From Lachnospiraceae bacterium MC2017 (GTDB taxonomy: Bacteria; Bacillota; Clostridia; Lachnospirales; Lachnospiraceae), in NCBI GenBank assembly GCA_000701625.1, contig JNJK01000007.1, forward strand, positions 1 to 64,000: DNA of 64,000 nucleotides. The letters are read 5' to 3'. Of the stretch, positions 52,540 to 60,958 are shown piece by piece (positions within the stretch are counted from its first letter, which is position 1; every line of letters starts with the position of its first letter). The notes under the pieces were generated by a model, which saw only the letters and a list, made by a program, of their open reading frames with translations, searched no databases and was not told the origin of the DNA. Made by a program: the position numbers and the translations under genes.

Positions 52540-53106
52540 TTAGTTTATGCTCTGTAATCTTCGAAAAGCAGGTACCAGCTGGGCAGCGGCAACAGCTTTC
52601 AGAAAATCAAGAGGCAGAAAAGGCAGGAAACCGATGGACAGAGCTGTAGTCAGGTCATAATGGTTCATGCCCATGAGATATACCATTCCGACGAAGTCAT
52701 TGATGAATACAGCGATAAAAGCGGCAATAGTAAACCTGATACGGTTGTAATTTTTACCGCGAAGCATCGGAAGAACTACAGCTATGATCAGAAATGATAC
52801 AGTGTAGAACCCCCAGGGTTGTATCAGGTATCCAAAGCCTGCGCCTCCTCCGATGAACACGGGAAGCCCGACAGCTCCGATAAGCATCCATACCAGGATG
52901 ATCATAAAGGAATCTGCAAGAGGGAACAGAAGCGCTATTAGAAATACAAAGAAATTTTGCATAGTGATATGCGGAGCTCCCGGAAGAGGAAGAGAAAAAC
53001 TGAAATACGCTGAGATCGCGAGAATCGCGGCAAAAAGAGAACATGTTACCAGTCTTTTTGTCTTTCCCACAGGATTTACGAGTATGTTTTCTTGCTGGTT
53101 AGTCAT
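52540..53106 (-). CDS. bioY: Biotin ECF transporter substrate-binding protein
   Basis: A 188-residue membrane protein with six helices and the BioY signatures 'SLPLPGAPHITMQNFFVFLIALLF' and 'GGAGFGYLIQPWGFY'. It binds biotin on the outer face and needs a shared ECF energising module encoded elsewhere. AAGGAG precedes the ATG. The promoter overlaps a BirA-like operator, which fits biotin-dependent repression. Confidence 0.95.
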   Translation of the reverse strand: MTNQQENILVNPVGKTKRLVTCSLFAAILAISAYFSFSLPLPGAPHITMQNFFVFLIALLFPLADSFMIILVWMLIGAVGLPVFIGGGAGFGYLIQPWGFYTVSFLIIAVVLPMLRGKNYNRIRFTIAAFIAVFINDFVGMVYLMGMNHYDLTTALSIGFLPFLPLDFLKAVAAAQLVPAFRRLQSIN

Positions 53107-53201
53107 TGAAATATTCTCCTTAGAAAATGTATATTCGTATCTGCAAAAATACGTTAATTATTCCCCTGTTTAGCATGCAGTGATCACACGTGTTGATCAT
53201 A

Positions 53202-53254
53202 AATATACGAGCCTTATGATATATTGTCAACCTTAAAATTATTTCGGGTGACAA
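53202..53254 (-). promoter_or_regulatory. bioY promoter overlapped by a BirA-type operator
   Basis: On the minus strand TTGACA (53230-53225), a 17-base spacer and TATATT (53207-53202) form a strong promoter. TTGTCAACC (53224-53232) and GGGTGACAA (53246-53254), 13 bases apart, form an inverted repeat like the BirA box (TTGTTAACC-N14-15-GGTTAACAA) and cover the -35. Confidence 0.78.
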
Positions 53255-53295
53255 TTGGAGCGGTAACCCCGCTTAGTAGATTGTTTAGCTATTTG

Positions 53296-53335
53296 AATAA
53301 CCGCTCAACTTACCAGGTCGGGGCGGTTATTTCTT
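53296..53335 (+). terminator. Orphan terminator-like hairpin
   Basis: AATAACCGCTC (53296-53306) pairs with GGGCGGTTATT (53321-53331), followed by TCTTTGTTT. No gene precedes it on this strand within 1 kb; it may be a leftover from a deleted gene or end an unrecognised short RNA starting near 53260. Confidence 0.5.
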
Positions 53336-53426
53336 TGTTTGAGTGATGTAAACCACTAACGTAATGACCGCAACCAGCATTGGTGCATTGCATCCAAATA
53401 AATGCAATTTCACGCATGGAAATCGT

Positions 53427-53515
53427 TTGACAAATGACAATTTCATGTTATGATACTGCCTTGCAAGTGTTTATTAAGAATTCTTTAATCCATCATGCCT
53501 CGTTAGAGGGTGATG
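53427..53515 (+). promoter_or_regulatory. Candidate promoter and leader hairpin upstream of the large adhesin-like gene
   Basis: TTGACA (53427-53432), a 16-base spacer and TATGAT (53449-53454) form a good promoter. The hairpin CATCA..CCTC-GTTA-GAGG.TGATG (53491-53515) follows. If used, the leader is about 320 bases long. I see no convincing gene between 53107 and 53780. Confidence 0.5.
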
Positions 53516-53780
53516 TGGTTGTCAGGTTTATCCAATTTTTCCCAATATTGTTTATAGAAATATGTTTCATGACTTTTGAATTTTTTAACTTTAAGTGTCT
53601 TAAGTTTCATGTCATACGATCAATTCAGGGATAATCAAATCTTTATATTTCAATTCATTTAAAACCCGTCAGCTCATCACTCCTATATACAGCATGAAGG
53701 AAAAAAGAATGCTGTTTTGTAACCATTCAGAATGAAAGAGTTCTGAACAGTTACGCTGTTTTTAATTTAGGAGGATTACT

Positions 53781-56700
53781 TTGAGAAACAGACACGGATT
53801 TTTGGCGATAATGCTCGCTGCTTCTATTATTGCGACATCTTTATCACCTGTATTTGCCGCACCTGTCATGAAAGATGCGGGAAACTATGGAATAAGTCGG
53901 AATAGCGAAGAAAATTTATCAGATAACAGCACAAGTCTGTCAATGGATGCCATTTCCGGGATGGAGTCAAAACCATCTCTCTTAAAAGATGGAACCTGGG
54001 GGCTCATAAAGGGTCAGACATGGTACGTTGGAGAAGGAAGCGTCACATCTGATAAACGTTATGTGAAAATTAATAAAAAAGGGATCGCAAAGGCAAAAAA
54101 GACCGGAGAAGCAGAGGTGTCGGTAGACGCAAAGGTCTATAAGGTAAAGATCATAAAGCCGAAAGTGAGTAAGAAACATGTTTCATTGAAAATAGGTGAA
54201 AGCGAGACAGTGGCACTCACAGATGGTAAAAAAAATATTGTAAAGTTAGGGTTTGATGTGGCCTGGGTTTCTGCGAAGCCGAATGTTGCGCAGGTTGTTA
54301 ATGGAAAGATCGTAGGCGTTGGAAAGGGATCAACAAAAATATATGCCTATGCCGGTGGCAAAAGGTTTGCCGTAACTGCCAAAATTGACGATAAAGCCAG
54401 AGCGACATATTTAATGGATATTCCACTGAAAAAATCGAGAAAGATTCCACTCCCGGAAATTGAAAATGTAAAATGGTCTATTTCAAAAAATTATGTAAAG
54501 ATCAAAGAAAATAAGATAACGACGGTTTCTCAAGGAATGGCAGTAATAAAACGATCGGACGGTTACAGAGTCCGCGTATATGTAAATGAGCCTGAAATCG
54601 ATACATCATATGGAATAATGAGTGTAGGAAAGAAGAATAAATACACTGTAAAGATGTGCAAGGGCGATAAGCTGTTTATCAACTTTGAAAAATCGCATGA
54701 GCTTCCGTTATGGAAATCACGCAAACCGGAAGTTGCAGTCGTATCAGAATATGGCGTGATACTTGCAGAAAATAAGGGAACAACAAGATTAACTACAAAA
54801 AACTCGGGTAAAAAAATAAAAATGACAGTAATTGTAGGTGATGAAAGATCCTATGATTACGAGGGAATGAGTAAGAAATGGTACAGAAAACCCATAATTG
54901 ATGGCATCAACGGAAATAAGGAATACAATGCCTGGATCCGTCAGGATGGTAGTACAGTGATCTCATACGAAGAGCCGAGGGACAGTCAACATGACGAGCC
55001 TTCAGAAGACCCATCAGATCCATCAGCCCCATCAGATCCGTCAGATCCGTCAGACCCATCAGACCCGTCAGATCCGTCAGATCCATCGGATCCGTCAGGT
55101 CCGTCAGATCCATCAGACCCATCGAATCCGTCAGATCCATCAGACCCCTCAGATCCATCGGATCCGTCAGATCCATCGGATTCATCAGATCCTTCAGACA
55201 GAGAAAACAAAATTCTAAATTTTACCTATCTTCCGGACAGCAGTTCTTTCACATCAAAGATAAAAGATGTGTTCAAATATCCTACAACAAAGATCAAAAT
55301 CACATCAACTTCTCAGAATGGAGAGAAAAAAGAATATATCCTTAATACTAATTACGGTATGGCGGAAAATGTGATGATACCGAAAAACTCACAGGTTTCT
55401 GTAAATCATTTAATGGAAGGAAAATACGATCGTAACTATAAATATGTGCTTTTGATCAAAAACCAGAGGGGCGAAGTGGTTCGTTCACAGGTTGAAGACA
55501 CAATATTGCTAAACAGGCTTAAGGAGGATGTAGTTTTTACTATTAAGGCGGTACCTTTACCGGCATTTTTTAGAGTTAAGTATCTTATCGAATCTTCCGC
55601 TGAGGCTAATAAGTATGAATATGTAGCAGACGGTAGGGACAGCGATGCAAAAGCATTTGATGGATTTGAAAATACAGATGGCACATTATATCGTATAGAT
55701 GATGGTGAGTGGATCCTTAAGGGTGAATCTATCATAAAAGAACCGGTAGGCAGAGAGAAGAATCCGTTTATACAAAAAAATATAAGTAAAACAGGATGGG
55801 ATGAGAGTCATAAGAACGGTTTCCATCTGGCCGGAGTCAGAACAGTAAATTCGGAGGTTAGCGGTAATTTTCCCGATGCACGATCTTCTATATATAAGAT
55901 TAGTGACAATGCTACGAATGTTAAAAAAATCAGAAAGATCACAAGTCTGCAAAATAAGGATCATGCGACAGACCAGGAGATGGATACCGGTGTGGTAAAT
56001 ACCATGTTTCTATATTATGAAAGAAACTATTGTGATGCGGTATTTCATGCAAACGAGACAGAAATAAAGCGAAGAGAAAAGTATGGACTGACGATCACAG
56101 ATTATCCAACTGTATCAAAGGAAGGATATCACTTTGATGGATGGTGGACTTCAGAAACAGGCGGTACGAAAATAGATGAGGAGACATGGACTACACCGAA
56201 TGAAAAACGTACAGACTATTATGCTCGTTTCTCTCCTAATACATATTACATAACCTATAATGATGGAACGGAGTTACGATCCGATGGAGATATGCCCGGA
56301 CAGAAAGTGACCTATAATCAGGAATTCGTTTTGGAACAGAATAGTTTCAAGGGACCTTTGCGTGGCAGTGTGACTTTTAATGCAAATGGTGGAACAGGAG
56401 GCGGCGAAGCATATGTATATGGCAGCTTTGCAAACTGGAGTACAAACGAGGATGGTTCCGGCGATAAATTTACAAATGGCGCGGAAATCATGCCTGATAA
56501 AGAATTCTTGAATAAAATGGACTGTCTTAATGATAACAATGTGCTGATCCCCTTATATGCTAACTGGAAAACTACAGGAGATATAATTGCTCCGAAGGCA
56601 GCACGCAGAAACTACGATTTCTTAGGATGGTTCACTAGCCCTAACGGCGGTACAAAGGTTGCGGATGCCGGCGAAAAGATCACTGATGCTTCGGAAGGAA

Positions 56701-57056
56701 CGACATATTATGCTCACTGGGAAGAAAAACATTTTTCATATCCTGTGATCAAATGTGTATATAAGCGTAAGGGCGCCGACGAGGAAGGAAATGTATTTAC
56801 ATTATTTACATATAGAAAAGCGTGGCAGCCGGAAGATAATAATACGACTATGGAATTTAAGCTGGGACCGAATAATGAGCCATGGACTTTCCAGTGGAAT
56901 CCCATTACAAGAAAACTGAAATGTACAGGTGAACTCAGGGGATCCAATATAACTGAGAGCGTAATGCAAATAGAAATTGAAGGGCGAACTATTGAAGCGA
57001 GAACTAGTAAAAAGGATAAGGAAAAGGTGACATTCATATTTGATTTTGAGAGATAA
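53781..57056 (+). CDS. Large secreted adhesin-like protein with Big-like domains, Ser-Asp-Pro repeat and beta-repeats
   Basis: A 1091-residue protein starting at TTG, with AGGAGG six bases upstream. A signal peptide ends near residue 27 (VFAAPVM). Residues about 60-380 form several Lys/Val-rich Big_2-like Ig domains. Residues about 400-475 are a low-complexity Asp-Pro-Ser repeat of more than twenty units. After a 280-residue globular part come Listeria-Bacteroides-type (Flg_new) beta-repeats: 'GYHFDGWWTSETGGTKI' and 'NYDFLGWFTSPNGGTKV', each followed by 'YYA(R/H)(F/W)'. There is no LPXTG motif. It is likely a surface or matrix adhesin. The stop is followed by an AT-rich region. Confidence 0.85.
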   Translation: MRNRHGFLAIMLAASIIATSLSPVFAAPVMKDAGNYGISRNSEENLSDNSTSLSMDAISGMESKPSLLKDGTWGLIKGQTWYVGEGSVTSDKRYVKINKKGIAKAKKTGEAEVSVDAKVYKVKIIKPKVSKKHVSLKIGESETVALTDGKKNIVKLGFDVAWVSAKPNVAQVVNGKIVGVGKGSTKIYAYAGGKRFAVTAKIDDKARATYLMDIPLKKSRKIPLPEIENVKWSISKNYVKIKENKITTVSQGMAVIKRSDGYRVRVYVNEPEIDTSYGIMSVGKKNKYTVKMCKGDKLFINFEKSHELPLWKSRKPEVAVVSEYGVILAENKGTTRLTTKNSGKKIKMTVIVGDERSYDYEGMSKKWYRKPIIDGINGNKEYNAWIRQDGSTVISYEEPRDSQHDEPSEDPSDPSAPSDPSDPSDPSDPSDPSDPSDPSGPSDPSDPSNPSDPSDPSDPSDPSDPSDSSDPSDRENKILNFTYLPDSSSFTSKIKDVFKYPTTKIKITSTSQNGEKKEYILNTNYGMAENVMIPKNSQVSVNHLMEGKYDRNYKYVLLIKNQRGEVVRSQVEDTILLNRLKEDVVFTIKAVPLPAFFRVKYLIESSAEANKYEYVADGRDSDAKAFDGFENTDGTLYRIDDGEWILKGESIIKEPVGREKNPFIQKNISKTGWDESHKNGFHLAGVRTVNSEVSGNFPDARSSIYKISDNATNVKKIRKITSLQNKDHATDQEMDTGVVNTMFLYYERNYCDAVFHANETEIKRREKYGLTITDYPTVSKEGYHFDGWWTSETGGTKIDEETWTTPNEKRTDYYARFSPNTYYITYNDGTELRSDGDMPGQKVTYNQEFVLEQNSFKGPLRGSVTFNANGGTGGGEAYVYGSFANWSTNEDGSGDKFTNGAEIMPDKEFLNKMDCLNDNNVLIPLYANWKTTGDIIAPKAARRNYDFLGWFTSPNGGTKVADAGEKITDASEGTTYYAHWEEKHFSYPVIKCVYKRKGADEEGNVFTLFTYRKAWQPEDNNTTMEFKLGPNNEPWTFQWNPITRKLKCTGELRGSNITESVMQIEIEGRTIEARTSKKDKEKVTFIFDFER
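55012..55199 (+). repeat. Tandem nine-base coding repeat (Ser-Asp-Pro)
   Basis: About twenty nine-base units of the type TCAGATCCG/TCAGACCCA/TCAGATCCA, with one Gly, one Asn and one Ser substitution. Units are a multiple of three, so gain or loss keeps the reading frame. All other frames are also open here, which explains several spurious frames on both strands. Confidence 0.9.
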
Positions 57057-57376
57057 GAAAAGCTTGTGATTCTTTTGATCCCTTGAATTTTAAAAAATTT
57101 AAAAATATTTAAATCCTTCTGAACTATGCGAGGTACTTTAAATTAGACGCTCGGAAATGTGTATGGTTTCTAATACAATATATAAGAATAGTTGAAAAGA
57201 AATTACATAAAAGTATATTTCAAGTGGTTTGTAAAATTGCTCACAGAAAAAAACAATTTGCAAAAAAATGATATGTATACAATCAAAAGATGCATCAATT
57301 GTGGATTTCTTAAATAACAATGTATACAAATTAAGATATTCTTAAGGAGCGTTTGAGAAATTGTGAATTAAAATGA

Positions 57377-57405
57377 TTGACACGCTTAAGGCTGTTGATT
57401 ATAAT
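57377..57405 (+). promoter_or_regulatory. Perfect-consensus sigma-A promoter
   Basis: TTGACA (57377-57382), a 17-base spacer and TATAAT (57400-57405) match the ideal promoter exactly. It drives the secreted lysine-rich protein gene. Confidence 0.88.
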
Positions 57406-57430
57406 CTGCAATTGTAAATTGAGTTTTACC

Positions 57431-57609
57431 TGCGGAGGCATGAAGTTTCTTTCAGATAAAATCTCTCTTTATATGAATGATATATTTTAATGTGCACATG
57501 CCTCCGCATTAAAACTTGGATAGTCGTTCATAGAGAGAGAAGATTAAATCAGTTCTATGTATTCACACTGAAACGTGGGCACACACGAGGATATGTGAAT
57601 TTTACATAG
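57431..57609 (+). promoter_or_regulatory. Long structured leader of the secreted lysine-rich protein gene
   Basis: TGCGGAGGCATG (57431-57442) pairs exactly with CATGCCTCCGCA (57497-57508), closing a 54-base domain. A second stem pairs CTATGTATTCACA (57555-57567) with TGTGAATTTTACATAG (57594-57609). The leader from the promoter to the start codon is about 245 bases. It may stabilise the mRNA or bind a ligand; it matches no riboswitch that I know. The 57057-57376 stretch before the promoter is AT-rich with no gene seen. Confidence 0.6.
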
Positions 57610-57658
57610 ATAAATAAAAACCCATCTACACTATAAAGAGAGAGGAAGGAAAAAAGAG

Positions 57659-58483
57659 ATGAGAAAGAATTGGAAGAAGATCGTTTCTCTTCTTGTTGCT
57701 GCTTCTATGGTTATGTCCATGAACGTTGCAACATTCGCTGAAGAGATCCACGACGAGGTTGTTGAGGAAGTTGTTGCAGCTGATGAGGTTGTACTGTCTG
57801 ATAATGATGTATCTGACAACGACCTTTCTGACAACAGCGCATCCACAAATGATGCTGTTTCAGTTAGCAGCCAGACAATCCCAGCTGGTAAGTACCATGT
57901 AGTTATCAGCTACAACAACGTAGTATCTTTCACAGGCAAGGCACTTAAGGCTGATAATCTTGCTGCTAAGGCTACTATCAGCGAGGGTAACATTTCTGTA
58001 ATCGTTAAGGGTAAGTTCGTAAAGAGCGATGTTGCTAAGGGTAAGGCTATTGGTAAGGCTGAGTTCACTGTTACAGGCGTTAAGGCTGTAAAGGGTGCTT
58101 CTAAGGATGCTAAGAAGGTTGTTAAGGAAGTTGCAAAGGAGCTCAAGAAGGCTGGCAATAAGCTTAATGTTGAGGTTAAGGCTCTTAAGATCTCTGCAAA
58201 CGGCGTTGTTTCTGGTAACAACATGAAGACTAAGGAAGCTAAGGCTAAGTTCTCTGTTAAGAATGGCACAGTATCTCCTAACTATGTTGTATCCCTTAAG
58301 TACAACAGCAAGAAGCCGGAGAAGTCCAAGGTTACTGTATACTATGCATGGGTTAAGCCCAATGGTAAGGTTGCAGTTAAGGCTTCTACACTTAAGAGCG
58401 GCAAGAACGGTGTTAAGATCGAAGCTAAGGACGGTAAGGTAACTCTTACAGGTAGTGTTGAGGGTGTTCTTGAGAACAAGTAA
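57659..58483 (+). CDS. Secreted lysine-rich protein, apparently highly expressed, unknown function
   Basis: A 274-residue protein. A signal peptide (MRKNWKKIVSLLVAASMVMS...) ends at ATFA^EE near residue 28. An acidic Asp/Asn/Ser-rich stretch follows (about 30-68, 'LSDNDVSDNDLSDNSAS'). Then comes a beta-rich, very Lys-rich body with repeated Lys-Ala-Lys patterns and no Cys. Codons are extremely biased (AAG, GCT, GTT, CTT). With a perfect promoter, long leader, GAGGAAGG site and strong terminator, this suggests a very abundant protein. It could be a surface-layer or matrix component or a scaffold binding acidic polymers. No family is recognised. Confidence 0.82.
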   Translation: MRKNWKKIVSLLVAASMVMSMNVATFAEEIHDEVVEEVVAADEVVLSDNDVSDNDLSDNSASTNDAVSVSSQTIPAGKYHVVISYNNVVSFTGKALKADNLAAKATISEGNISVIVKGKFVKSDVAKGKAIGKAEFTVTGVKAVKGASKDAKKVVKEVAKELKKAGNKLNVEVKALKISANGVVSGNNMKTKEAKAKFSVKNGTVSPNYVVSLKYNSKKPEKSKVTVYYAWVKPNGKVAVKASTLKSGKNGVKIEAKDGKVTLTGSVEGVLENK

Positions 58484-58519
58484 TTCTTACTTACTAAGAA
58501 TTTAATACCTTAAACACCG

Positions 58520-58552
58520 AGCCCCCGACGGATTTCCGTCGGGGGCTTTTTC
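58520..58552 (+). terminator. Strong intrinsic terminator
   Basis: AGCCCCCGACGG (58520-58531) pairs exactly with CCGTCGGGGGCT (58536-58547) around ATTT, followed by TTTTTCTG. Confidence 0.93.
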
Positions 58553-58608
58553 TGTTCTAAAACAATAGTGGATTACTAATGAAAGATACTTCGGCTTATC
58601 AAAGGATC

Positions 58609-58646
58609 ATAAAAACCAAGAATCCGACTTTATCGAATTCTTGGTT
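58609..58646 (-). terminator. Intrinsic terminator of the NlpC/P60-like gene
   Basis: AACCAAGAAT (58614-58623) pairs with ATTCTTGGTT (58637-58646); on the minus strand a U-rich run follows. Confidence 0.82.
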
Positions 58647-58652
58647 CTTGTT

Positions 58653-60758
58653 CTAATACAGAGAGAACAATTCTCCATCATATGTTTCATAGCCGTCAAT
58701 CATTGAGAGTGGGAGCTTATTTATTGTGTGCTGAATGATCGCCACAGCGTCCATGTCTTCGATAGAAACACCGGTATCATCCAGAATGATGCCTTCGTCC
58801 TCGTATGCATGAGCGTATCTTGCAAGTCTTAGTACATTATCTTCAGATCTTTCGTAGCTTTCGGAGTCTTCACTTTCTTTTATGTCCTCATCATCCCAGC
58901 CATATGGCCAGTTCTCAAGTTTGATGTAATAAGTTCCATAAAATCCGTCTTTAGTCTCTGTGACTTCCTTGTGATCCACTATAGAATCATCGGGAACACC
59001 CAGATCTTCGAGAGTTCCTTCAAAATCATAGGGCATAAAAATGTGTCGGACTATGAAACCATCTACTTTTTCATCGCTGCTATGTACGCTGCGTTTTTTA
59101 GTAGCTCCGGTATTAGCAGTGCTTCCGGATTCCGGATCGTTTGTAGAACCGGTGTCACCCGGACTATCCTGTATTTCTTCAGAACTATCATCTATGTCTA
59201 TCTTAATATAATAAGTTCCGTAAAATCCTTCTTCTTGTTCGTCGATTGTTTTATAATCATACGTTCCCTCTGCGGGGGCACCGATATCCTGTGCTGATCC
59301 CGGATATCCTCTGGGCATAAATACACGTATCACTTTATAAGGTACGCCATCTACCACAGTATCGTATGATGATGAATAAGCCCGGCTTTTGATTTCTTCA
59401 ATTTCATCGATCTCATTGCTCTCATAAATTTCGTTGATCTCATTAAATTCTTCTGCTTCACTTGCAAGTATAGAGTCTATTTTCATCCCCTTGCGGTAGA
59501 TCAGGTCGTTTGTGAACGTGTCTGAAGGGATTTCTTCGTAGACGTGTTCCGTGATGGTGTTATCATCTGGTTTTGTTTTTTCGTATCTCGTGAGTAATGG
59601 TGATGTTATACCTGTTACAGCAGAAGCAGATGTCCCTACGGTATTTATGCAGTATACGTGCGGCCGCTCTTTGGTGGGATCCAGACCGCCTATAAGGGCA
59701 TTGGCTTCGGAAGCGATCTGTTTACCATATTCAATGTCGGATTTTGCAGCGCCGCTATAGTAGGCTACTCCAAATCTGAGTACGTTTGGCGTTTCCTCCA
59801 GTGTTACATAGGCTTTGCTGCCTTCTTTCACATGTCCAACGATCATGACGATATGGGTTTTCCAGGCAAAAATATCTCCGGGCAGCAGGCGGGCACCCAT
59901 AGACAGCGGTGTGAAACAACTCTGTCTGGTGAAATATCTGGCGGCTGTATTAACCTTGTAATCATTCTGTATCTGGTTATAGATCCATGAAACATAACCG
60001 CTGCAATCAAGCCCGTCAAGGACGTGGGCATTTACACCGTTTGAATAGTCTACGGTCGATAGCATGTCGCGGTACTTTTCGTCGGTAAGATCAATTTCGT
60101 CAAAAAGACCTGAGCGCAGATCGATGTATTGGTCGATGGAGTAAATTGTCTCGCCGTGGAATGAAGTGTGGATGGTTCCGTGGATAGGGCACCATGAGCC
60201 GGAAGGCTTTATACAGGTTCCAAAACCTTCCGCTGTCGGATCGTCAGGGTACAGATTTCTGAATGGCTTCCAAACAGGATTTATACCTTTAATATAGGAT
60301 GCTCCGCTATGACCGCCGCCCCATACATAACGCACGTCGCCAACAAGAGACATGGCTGCTATCATCATGTTTTCACGTGTTGTGAGTCCGATCTCATAGG
60401 GATAGACGTAAGGAGAGGAAACAGTTTTTGCAACTCGTCGTACCTTAGGTGTCGCATTGTTGGATGATACAGCGATATCCGAAGAAACTGTTCGGTTGTT
60501 TGTAAGTATAGTATCAGGACCGCTGACAGATACTATGCTGTTTTCTGAAGGGGTATTTGCCGGGGGATTTGAGGTGACATAGCGCCACAGGAGTGAAAAG
60601 GCGCAGAAAAGAAAGATAGTCTGCAAGGTCCGCATAACTACCGTGTGTGCAGTAAGACCGTCATCAGGCATAACCGCACCGATATAGGCTATTATGGTCT
60701 GGTACACTTTCCGTAAAAGCCTTTTTAAGAGCTTTATCCCCTTATAGACATGATTCAT
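58653..60758 (-). CDS. Membrane-anchored NlpC/P60-like peptidase with two C-terminal repeat modules
   Basis: A 701-residue protein. One transmembrane helix (about 43-60) anchors it after a basic cytoplasmic tail. A Ser/Thr-rich extracellular linker (65-110) leads to a cysteine peptidase domain: the nucleophile C252 in 'LDCSGYVSWIY' and His302 in 'GDIFAWKTHIVMIVGHV', as in NlpC/P60 murein hydrolases. The domain carries an unusual insertion (about 150-240) with several Cys and His. The tail holds two related modules (about 467-520 and 563-615), each with 'FMP..(Y)(P)G...DIGAP/DLGVP' and 'GFYGTYYIK'. The modules are separated by acidic linkers. It probably cuts cell-wall peptides; the modules are unknown. 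Confidence 0.82.
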   Translation of the reverse strand: MNHVYKGIKLLKRLLRKVYQTIIAYIGAVMPDDGLTAHTVVMRTLQTIFLFCAFSLLWRYVTSNPPANTPSENSIVSVSGPDTILTNNRTVSSDIAVSSNNATPKVRRVAKTVSSPYVYPYEIGLTTRENMMIAAMSLVGDVRYVWGGGHSGASYIKGINPVWKPFRNLYPDDPTAEGFGTCIKPSGSWCPIHGTIHTSFHGETIYSIDQYIDLRSGLFDEIDLTDEKYRDMLSTVDYSNGVNAHVLDGLDCSGYVSWIYNQIQNDYKVNTAARYFTRQSCFTPLSMGARLLPGDIFAWKTHIVMIVGHVKEGSKAYVTLEETPNVLRFGVAYYSGAAKSDIEYGKQIASEANALIGGLDPTKERPHVYCINTVGTSASAVTGITSPLLTRYEKTKPDDNTITEHVYEEIPSDTFTNDLIYRKGMKIDSILASEAEEFNEINEIYESNEIDEIEEIKSRAYSSSYDTVVDGVPYKVIRVFMPRGYPGSAQDIGAPAEGTYDYKTIDEQEEGFYGTYYIKIDIDDSSEEIQDSPGDTGSTNDPESGSTANTGATKKRSVHSSDEKVDGFIVRHIFMPYDFEGTLEDLGVPDDSIVDHKEVTETKDGFYGTYYIKLENWPYGWDDEDIKESEDSESYERSEDNVLRLARYAHAYEDEGIILDDTGVSIEDMDAVAIIQHTINKLPLSMIDGYETYDGELFSLY

Positions 60759-60861
60759 TTGTCATTTCTCCCCTTAAGCTATTATATCTGAAAAGTTGTT
60801 TGGGTAATGCATTTCAGTGCGTACATGAGAAAAAAGAATATAGAGTAGTTATAAAATTAAA

Positions 60862-60890
60862 TTGACAACAATTTAATTCGTGATTATACT
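60862..60890 (+). promoter_or_regulatory. Sigma-A promoter of trxB
   Basis: TTGACA (60862-60867), a 17-base spacer and TATACT (60885-60890) lie 68 bases before the start codon. Confidence 0.82.
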
Positions 60891-60958
60891 GTCATCAATA
60901 CTATGATGACAGGCTCAAAAGTAAAAAGAATAAATAATAAATGGAAAGGACAGATATT

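Noticed and set aside
53434-53634. 66-codon plus-strand frame upstream of the adhesin gene
   Set aside because: There is no ribosome site, its ATG overlaps the predicted -10 element, and the product looks like translated AT-rich leader.
55012-55199. Repeat array considered as a CRISPR
   Set aside because: Units are nine bases, contiguous and coding; there are no spacers and no cas genes.
54986-55210. Antisense Ser-Asp-Gly frame and other overlapping frames across the adhesin repeat
   Set aside because: The nine-base repeat keeps every frame open; these carry no start context and are repeat artefacts.
57440-57490. Short reading frame in the leader of the secreted protein gene
   Set aside because: The ATG lies one base after GGAGG, too close for normal initiation, and is buried in the closing stem; there is no evidence that it is translated.
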